The position numbers and the translations under genes were made by a program. Below, piece after piece: positions 58,541 through 64,000 of a DNA stretch of 64,000 bases (positions are counted from its first letter, which is position 1; the number at the start of each line of letters is the position of its first letter). The stretch comes from Actinoplanes campanulatus (lineage in GTDB: Bacteria > Actinomycetota > Actinomycetes > Mycobacteriales > Micromonosporaceae): assembly GCF_014647795.1 (NCBI RefSeq), contig NZ_BMPW01000021.1, forward strand, positions 124,001-188,000, read 5' to 3'. The notes beneath the pieces were generated by a model, which worked only from the letters and a program-made list of their open reading frames with translations, was not told the DNA's origin and did not search any database.

Positions 58541-60793
58541 TCACCCGGCCGCCGGAGGGAACAGCAGCTCCTGCATGGCGTCGCTGGTCAGCGGCTCGGC
58601 GAAGTAGTAGCCCTGGCCGAGTTCACAGTTGCCGTCCGCGAGTTCGCTGAGCTGGCCGGCGTCCTCGATGCCCTCGGCGACCGTGGACAGCTGCAGCGCC
58701 TGGCCGAGCTGGATGATGCCGTGGGTGAGCGCCGCGGCGGCCGGCACGTCGCCGACGTCGTCCACGAAGGATTTGTCGATCTTGATGATGTCGACCGGGA
58801 AGCGCCGCAGGTAGGCCAGCGACGAATAGCCGGTGCCGAAGTCGTCGATCGCCAGGCGCACGCCCAGGGCCTTGATCGTCTTGAGCCGTTCCACGATCTC
58901 CGCGCGATGATCGACGAGCAGCGACTCGGTCAGCTCGATGACCAGGTGGTGCGGCGCCAGCCCGCTGTCGGCCAGCGCCGACTCCACCAGTTCGGGCAGG
59001 TCGGCGCGGTCCAGCTGGACGGCCGACAGGTTCACGCTCACGGTGAGCGGTGCATCCGTGCCGCGCTGCGCGTTCCAGCGGGCCGCCTGCCGGCACGCCT
59101 CCCGCAGCACCCATTCGCCGATCGGGACGATCATCCCGGTCTCCTCGGCCAGCGGGATGAAGTCCAGCGGCGGGACCATCCCGCGCACCGGGTGCTGCCA
59201 GCGGACCAGCGCCTCCAGACCGGAGATCTCCCGGGTCGCCAGCCGCACGATCGGCTGGAACCGCAGCTGGAACTCGTGCCGCAGCACGGCCCGGCGCAGG
59301 TCGGCCTCCATCTCCAGGTGCCGCTGGAAGGACTCCCGGATGGCCGGGTCGAACACGGCGTACTGGTCCTTGCCCTTCTTCTTGGCCTCGAACAGGGCCA
59401 GATCGCCACGGATCATCAGCTCCTGGGCGTCGTGCGTGCCGGCCTCCCCGAAGGCGACGCCGATGCTGCACGTCACGAACGTCTCCCGGCCGTCCAGGTC
59501 GAACGGCTCCCGCATCGCGGTGACGATCCGCCGGGCCACCAGCACGGCGGCTTCCGCGGTGCCGCTGTCCGGCAGCAGCACGGCGAACTCGTCGCCGCCC
59601 AGCCGGGCCGCCGTGTCGTCGGTGCGCAGACAGTCACGCAACCGGTCGGCGACCATGACCAGCAGGTCGTCTCCGGCCTGGTGTCCGAGAGTGTCATTTA
59701 TGACCTTGAACCGGTCCAGGCCGATCAGCAGCGTGGCGATCCCGCCGGTACGGTCCGCGCCGAGCGTGTTCTCCAACCGGGTGACGAACAGCGAGCGGCT
59801 GGCCAGCCCGGTCAGCGCGTCGTGGAACGCGGCGTTCATCTCGTGCAGCGCCCGGGCGTCGGTGACGGCCAGGCTGGCGTGCTCGGCGAACGCCGACAGC
59901 ACCTCCCGCGACGTCTCGTCCCACTCCCGCGGCTCGGTGTGCGAACCGGCGAAAATGGCGCCCACCACGACGCCGTTCTCGTGCACCGGCACCGCCATCA
60001 CGCTCTGGAGCCGCGAGCGGACCAGCTCGGGCACGGCCATCGGCGAGGCCGCGTAGTCGTCCACCGCGACCAGCTCGTCGCCCATGATCGCCAGGCCGAC
60101 GACGCCCAGCGTGGCGACCGGGATCCGCTGCATCCGGGACATCAGCTCGTCCGGGATGCCGGCGGCGGAGATCAGGCTCATCCGGCCCGGGTCGTCGCTC
60201 TCCAGCACGGTGAGCCCGGCGATGTCGACGCCGAGCAGCTCGGCGGCCGCCCCGGCGATCCGGTCCAGGATCCGGCTCAGTGGCTCGCGCTGCGCGATCG
60301 TCCGTTGCACCGAACTGAGCTCGTCGAACAGGCGCTGCCGGCGCTGCAGCGAGTCGATCAGGCGGGCGTTCTCCTCGGACTGCCGGCGCTCGGCCTCGAC
60401 CAGGTGCACCGCCTGGAGACTCAGCTCCAGGACCCGGGCCATGCCGCGGAGCAGGCAGACCTCCTCCTCGGTGAACGCGCCGGAGCGCCGGCCGATCACC
60501 AGCATGCCGGCGGACGAGCCACCCAACGGGGCCACCGCCAGGTGGTAGCGGACGTCGCCGGCCCACATCGTGGACCGGCGCCCGAGCAGGTGGTCGGCGG
60601 TCAGCGCGAAGAGCGGGACCTCCCCGGCCGGCAGGCCCACGGCGGCGGTCGCGCAGGAGTCGACGGTCAGGACCGCGATATCGGCGCCGAGCGCACGCTG
60701 CGCGCACTCCACGGCGGCGCGCTGTGCGGCGGCCTCATCGGGCCGGTCGGCTACGACGGCAAGGAAGTCCGTCAGTTGCTGGGTGGCGAGCAC
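58541..60793 (-). CDS. GAF-GGDEF-EAL c-di-GMP enzyme
   Basis: A 750-residue protein with two GAF-like sensor regions (about residues 15-150 and 180-320), a GGDEF domain with intact RLGGDEFAVLLPDS (about 400), and an EAL domain with ISGLEALVRWQHP, VIELTES, IDDFGTGYSSLAYLRRF and KIDKSFVDD. All key diguanylate cyclase and phosphodiesterase residues are present, so it could make and break c-di-GMP. GTG 60793 is the first start in frame; it has no obvious Shine-Dalgarno. Divergent from an APC permease. Confidence 0.92.
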   Translation of the reverse strand: MLATQQLTDFLAVVADRPDEAAAQRAAVECAQRALGADIAVLTVDSCATAAVGLPAGEVPLFALTADHLLGRRSTMWAGDVRYHLAVAPLGGSSAGMLVIGRRSGAFTEEEVCLLRGMARVLELSLQAVHLVEAERRQSEENARLIDSLQRRQRLFDELSSVQRTIAQREPLSRILDRIAGAAAELLGVDIAGLTVLESDDPGRMSLISAAGIPDELMSRMQRIPVATLGVVGLAIMGDELVAVDDYAASPMAVPELVRSRLQSVMAVPVHENGVVVGAIFAGSHTEPREWDETSREVLSAFAEHASLAVTDARALHEMNAAFHDALTGLASRSLFVTRLENTLGADRTGGIATLLIGLDRFKVINDTLGHQAGDDLLVMVADRLRDCLRTDDTAARLGGDEFAVLLPDSGTAEAAVLVARRIVTAMREPFDLDGRETFVTCSIGVAFGEAGTHDAQELMIRGDLALFEAKKKGKDQYAVFDPAIRESFQRHLEMEADLRRAVLRHEFQLRFQPIVRLATREISGLEALVRWQHPVRGMVPPLDFIPLAEETGMIVPIGEWVLREACRQAARWNAQRGTDAPLTVSVNLSAVQLDRADLPELVESALADSGLAPHHLVIELTESLLVDHRAEIVERLKTIKALGVRLAIDDFGTGYSSLAYLRRFPVDIIKIDKSFVDDVGDVPAAAALTHGIIQLGQALQLSTVAEGIEDAGQLSELADGNCELGQGYYFAEPLTSDAMQELLFPPAAG

Positions 60794-60914
60794 CTGGTTG
60801 CAGTCGGCCGGGCGTGGGCCCAGCTGAGGAAAATGCGCATGCGGTTCGGGGTTCGTGCCAATCTAGTCACGAACGGTCAGTGCGTCGATACGTACGGTTG
60901 TCAAAGCCGGGTGG

Positions 60915-62534
60915 TTGCGACTGAATGGACCCGTGGAGATCTCCGAGGAGGATCCGTCGCCGGGGCTGGCGGCCGGCCGGGTCGGCGCCGCTTCGATCGC
61001 CTTTCTCGGGCTGGCCGCCGCCGCCCCGATCGTCACCCTGGTCACCGTGGTCCCGGCTGTCCTGGCCGACGGCGCGGGGCCGCTCGTTCCCTGGTCGTTC
61101 GCCGCCGCCGGGCTCCTGCTCCTGCTCTTCTGCGGCGCCCAGTCCGCGATGATCCGGCGCTACCCGAGCGCCGGAGCGGCGTACTCCCAGGTGGTCAAGG
61201 GCCTCGGCCGGCCCGCCGGGATGGCCGCCGCCTGGCTCGCGATCGCCGGGTACCACGCGATCCAGTTCGGTCTCTACGCGCTCGCCGGTGTGACCGCCGC
61301 GCCGCTGGCGCAGAGCCTGCTCGGCCGTAGCGTGCCGTGGTGGGCGGTGGCGGCGGCCTGCTGGGCGGTCGTCGCGCTCTGCGGCACCATGCGGATCGAG
61401 GTGGCGGCCGGGGTGATCGGCCTGTTCGCGGTCGCCCAGGTGGCCGTGCTCGCCGGGATCGGCGCGGCCAACGTGCTCCAGCCGTTCGGCGACCGGGTCA
61501 CCGCCGAGTCCATCCGGATCGCGGACTGGACCGTGCTGGACCGGCCGGCGATCGGCCTACTGCTGGCCGTCGCGGTGCTGGCCTTCACCGGTTTCGAGTC
61601 CACCGCGGGGTACGCCGAGGAGGGCTTCCAGCCCCGCCGCAGCGCCGGGCTCGGTGGCAGTCTCGCGGTGCTGCTGATCGCCCTGCTGCTCGGCGGCCTC
61701 TCCTGGAGCATGCTGGTCGCCGCCGGCCCGGACCGCACCGCCGTGGTGGCCGAGGTCCGCGGCGCCGACCTGCTCTTCGACCTGGCCGCCGACCGGCTCG
61801 CCCCGTGGGCCGTCACGCTGGGCCGGTTCATGCTGCTGGCCGGCGTGGTGGCGGCCGTGCTGTCACTGCACCAGGTGATCACCCGCTACCTGTTCGCGCT
61901 GGGCCGGGAACGGGTGCTCCCCGCCGTACTGGGAAATGTCCGTCGCCGGACGGCCGCGCCGCGCGCCGCCTCGGTGACCCAGTCGCTGATCGCGGGTTCG
62001 ACGCTGGCCGGCGCCTACCTGGCCGGCGCCGACCCGGGCCCGCGCACCGCCCGCTGGCTGATCGTCGGCGGTGTCCTGAGCATCCTGCTGGTGCTGCTGC
62101 TCGTGGCGGTGGCCGCGCTGCTGCACCTGAACCGGATCCCCGGACCCGAACGGGCCTGGGGTCGTTTCGTCGCGCCCGTTCTGTCCACAGTGTCCCTGGG
62201 AGTGGTCGCCGTCCTGGCGTTCCGTGACCTGCCCGCCCTGCTCGACATGCCGGCCGGATATCCGCTGGTCCGGGCGATTCCGGGCTGCCTGCTGGGCTGT
62301 GTGCTGCTGGCCGCCGGTCACGCGCTGCTGCTGCGCGCGCTGCGCCCGGTCCGCTATGCCGGCATCGGCCTGGCCGGCGCGGCCGTGGTGATCACGCCGT
62401 CGAGCCCGCCCACCCCGCCCACCCCGGCCGCCGCACACGCCGAGCCCGGGGCGCCGAGGATCCCCCGGCAGCGCGATCCCGGCGCGCACCGGCCCGAGCG
62501 AATCACGACCCGAAGAAGTCCTGGACCTGAGTGA
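60915..62534 (+). CDS. APC-family amino acid/polyamine permease
   Basis: A 539-residue transporter with about 12 membrane helices. GRVGAASIAFLGLAAAAPIVTLV is helix 1; AFTGFESTAGYAEEGFQP is the helix 6 signature. The C-terminal 80 residues are Pro-rich and hydrophilic. TTG 60915 or GTG 60933 are both possible starts; neither has a good Shine-Dalgarno. 3' end overlaps the next minus-strand gene by 32 bp. Substrate unknown. Confidence 0.85.
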   Translation: MRLNGPVEISEEDPSPGLAAGRVGAASIAFLGLAAAAPIVTLVTVVPAVLADGAGPLVPWSFAAAGLLLLLFCGAQSAMIRRYPSAGAAYSQVVKGLGRPAGMAAAWLAIAGYHAIQFGLYALAGVTAAPLAQSLLGRSVPWWAVAAACWAVVALCGTMRIEVAAGVIGLFAVAQVAVLAGIGAANVLQPFGDRVTAESIRIADWTVLDRPAIGLLLAVAVLAFTGFESTAGYAEEGFQPRRSAGLGGSLAVLLIALLLGGLSWSMLVAAGPDRTAVVAEVRGADLLFDLAADRLAPWAVTLGRFMLLAGVVAAVLSLHQVITRYLFALGRERVLPAVLGNVRRRTAAPRAASVTQSLIAGSTLAGAYLAGADPGPRTARWLIVGGVLSILLVLLLVAVAALLHLNRIPGPERAWGRFVAPVLSTVSLGVVAVLAFRDLPALLDMPAGYPLVRAIPGCLLGCVLLAAGHALLLRALRPVRYAGIGLAGAAVVITPSSPPTPPTPAAAHAEPGAPRIPRQRDPGAHRPERITTRRSPGPE

Positions 62535-63006
62535 GCGTCAGGTAGCCCTGCGGCTCCAGTTCGCGCGGGATGGACGGCAGGCCCTTGGCCGTCACCGGCA
62601 CCTCGCCGGCGTCCTCCGGCGGGGCCGACGGGGTGGGCGGCGGCGGCAGGTCGGGCAGGGCCAGCGCCTCGCGGATCAGCTCGAACATGGTGCGCACCTC
62701 GGTGGCCGCCCGCCGGACCAACTCATCACGGGCGGTCCCGGCCGGCGGCAGCGCGCACGTGAAGTTCGCGCGCAGCCGGTCGTCGACGCGCCGGAGGTCG
62801 GCGCTGGGGCGCAGGTGGTCGAGCCGGCCCTCGGTGACGATGCCGAGTTCACAGTCGAGGAAGCCGGACCGGTGCCACCACTGCTGCCAACGCGGGTCCG
62901 CGTCCAGGGTCTGTACGGCATGTTGCAGCGCCAGCAGGTAGAACCGAGGCGCCTGTCCGTCCCGAGTTGCCGTCCCCAGCCGTGGGTGGAGCCAGAACTC
63001 GTCCAT
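62503..63006 (-). CDS. hypothetical protein
   Basis: A 167-residue protein: MDEFWLHPRLGTATRDGQAPRFYLLALQHAVQTL, a Trp-rich segment (RWQQWWHRSGFLDCELG), a helix rich in Arg/Glu, and a Pro-rich linker ahead of a short C-terminal EPQGYLTLTQVQDFFGS tail. No recognised domain. The frame is open upstream, but the coding-like part starts at ATG 63006. Confidence 0.65.
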   Translation of the reverse strand: MDEFWLHPRLGTATRDGQAPRFYLLALQHAVQTLDADPRWQQWWHRSGFLDCELGIVTEGRLDHLRPSADLRRVDDRLRANFTCALPPAGTARDELVRRAATEVRTMFELIREALALPDLPPPPTPSAPPEDAGEVPVTAKGLPSIPRELEPQGYLTLTQVQDFFGS

Positions 63007-63088
63007 GGTTCGCAATAGTTGCAAACCGGGCGGTGGTCGGTAGGGATTCCGTGGTGGCGCGTCCGAGTGGATTGCCGGAATGGTGGCT

Positions 63089-63111
63089 ATAAGCCCAATC
63101 ATCTGTCTTAT
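63089..63111. promoter_or_regulatory. ATAAG/CTTAT repeat in the hydrolase promoter region
   Basis: ATAAG (63089-63093) and CTTAT (63107-63111) with a 13-nt spacer; another CCTTATG follows at 63123. AT-rich patch in the 204-bp gap upstream of the hydrolase. Possible operator or promoter element. Confidence 0.3.
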
Positions 63112-63210
63112 CAGAAAAAGTACCTTATGAGGTGGCGTCTCGGCGTGGACGGGTGATAGGTGCCCGACCGCCCCGCAGCATGGGGGTGAATCGGACACAA
63201 GGGGCTGGTA

Positions 63211-64000
63211 ATGAGAAGAATCTGGGTGACCGCCACCGCGGTCGCGCTCGGTACGGTCGGTGCCACGGTCACCGCGGTGCGGGCCGAACCGGCGCGCGTC
63301 GCGCCGCCGCCGATCGTGTGGGGCGCCTGCACCGACGCGACGCTCAAGTCGAGCGGCGCCGAATGCGGTCAGCTCTCCGTGCCGCTGGACTACGCGAAAC
63401 CGGACGGCACGAAGATCCAGATCGCCGTCTCGCGGGTCAAGGCCACCGTGCCCAAGGACAAGTACCAGGGCGTCATCCTGGTGAACCCGGGCGGACCGGG
63501 TGGCGCCGGCGTGGGCATGGCGGCACTCGGCGAGCACGTGCCGAAACAGGCCGGCAAGGCGTACGACTGGATCGGCTTCGACCCGCGCGGGGTGGGCACG
63601 AGCACGCCGAAGCTGACCTGCGACGACGACTACACGGGCTACAATCGGCCGCCCTACGTGCCCAGCACTCCCGAGGTGGAGAAGGCCTGGCACGCCAAAA
63701 CCACCGCGTACGCGGCCGCCTGTGCCAAGGCCGGTGGCGCCCTGCTGGACAACATGAAGAGCGTGGACACGGTCCGCGACATCGAGAGCATCCGCACCGC
63801 GCTCGGGGTCGACAAGATCAGCTTCTACGGCTTCTCGTACGGCACCTATCTCGGGCAGATCTACGCCACCAAGTACCCGGAGCGGGTGTACCGGATGATC
63901 CTCGACGGCGTGGTCGACCCCACCCGGGTCTGGTACCGCTCCAACCTCGACCAGGACGTCGCCTTCGACAAGTCGATCAAGGTGTACTTCGCCTGGCTCG
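63211..64000 (+). CDS. secreted alpha/beta-hydrolase, tripeptidyl aminopeptidase-like (truncated by window)
   Basis: The first 263 residues are visible. Signal peptide (about 1-26, MRRIWVTATAVALGTVGATVTAV), then CTDATLKSSGAECGQLSVPLDY, VILVNPGGPGGAGVGMAALG (oxyanion region) and the nucleophile elbow FYGFSYGTYLGQIY (GxSxG, Ser about 211). This matches the actinomycete SlpD/E-like secreted tripeptidyl aminopeptidases. AAGGGG 6 nt upstream of ATG 63211. The C-terminal third lies outside the window. Confidence 0.9.
   Translation, partial: MRRIWVTATAVALGTVGATVTAVRAEPARVAPPPIVWGACTDATLKSSGAECGQLSVPLDYAKPDGTKIQIAVSRVKATVPKDKYQGVILVNPGGPGGAGVGMAALGEHVPKQAGKAYDWIGFDPRGVGTSTPKLTCDDDYTGYNRPPYVPSTPEVEKAWHAKTTAYAAACAKAGGALLDNMKSVDTVRDIESIRTALGVDKISFYGFSYGTYLGQIYATKYPERVYRMILDGVVDPTRVWYRSNLDQDVAFDKSIKVYFAWL

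Overview
The window is high-GC DNA (SEED-free reading, sequence only) with GTG/TTG starts, many 4-bp stop/start overlaps and TANNNT boxes placed 5-8 nt before start codons. SepH, DUF3027, DUF2530, a secondary citrate synthase beside pdxH/serC, and paired c-di-AMP riboswitches all point to an actinomycete. The best guess is Micromonosporaceae (Actinoplanes-like); that rank is inference. I found no tRNA, rRNA, CRISPR array or insertion sequence.

Layout. 0-23 kb is mostly housekeeping: DUF3027/DUF2530, an NCS2 purine permease, MarR+MFS, a 2'-5' RNA ligase-like protein coupled to sepH, serC with a citrate synthase, pdxH+MFS, an aldose epimerase, nitroreductase and acyl-CoA dehydrogenase, a CDP-alcohol phosphatidyltransferase, a lone MsiK-like ATPase, and a beta-phosphoglucomutase + GH65 phosphorylase pair. 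23.4-28.5 kb is an envelope region: two divergent paralogous secreted peptidoglycan-hydrolase-like genes, each behind its own c-di-AMP (ydaO) riboswitch, then a Wzm/Wzt-type polysaccharide exporter and a TetR regulator. 28.5-35.7 kb holds PnuC+NadR, a lipoprotein, a cysteine-dioxygenase-like cupin under a perfect inverted repeat, a neprosin-domain secreted protein, an ECF sigma/anti-sigma pair and a quinone oxidoreductase.

35.7-58.4 kb is the accessory heart of the window. All six enzyme types of CMP-pseudaminic acid synthesis are present, in two blocks. Block 1 (35.7-41.9 kb, minus strand) has PseB, PseC, PseG and an SpsF-type cytidylyltransferase. Block 2 (55.8-57.3 kb, minus strand) has PseI and PseH, followed by a family 2 glycosyltransferase. 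Each block touches one copy of a paralogous gene pair that I cannot assign to a named family (a glycosyltransferase-like protein plus a large methyltransferase-like protein with a C-terminal helix). Divergent from block 1 is a fully translationally coupled five-gene cassette: acyl carrier protein, ketoreductase-type SDR, short acyl-adenylating enzyme, LuxE-like acyl-protein synthetase and LuxC-like acyl reductase. There is no luciferase. The cassette recalls the tetronate genes of the Vibrio cholerae O1 rfb region, and I propose that it makes or reduces an ACP-bound acyl group used to decorate the nonulosonic-acid glycan. Between the blocks lie a secreted M1 peptidase, a two-component system, an MMPL transporter and a FluC pair.

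58.5-64 kb: a GAF-GGDEF-EAL protein, an APC-family permease, a small unknown protein and the start of a secreted alpha/beta-hydrolase that runs off the window.
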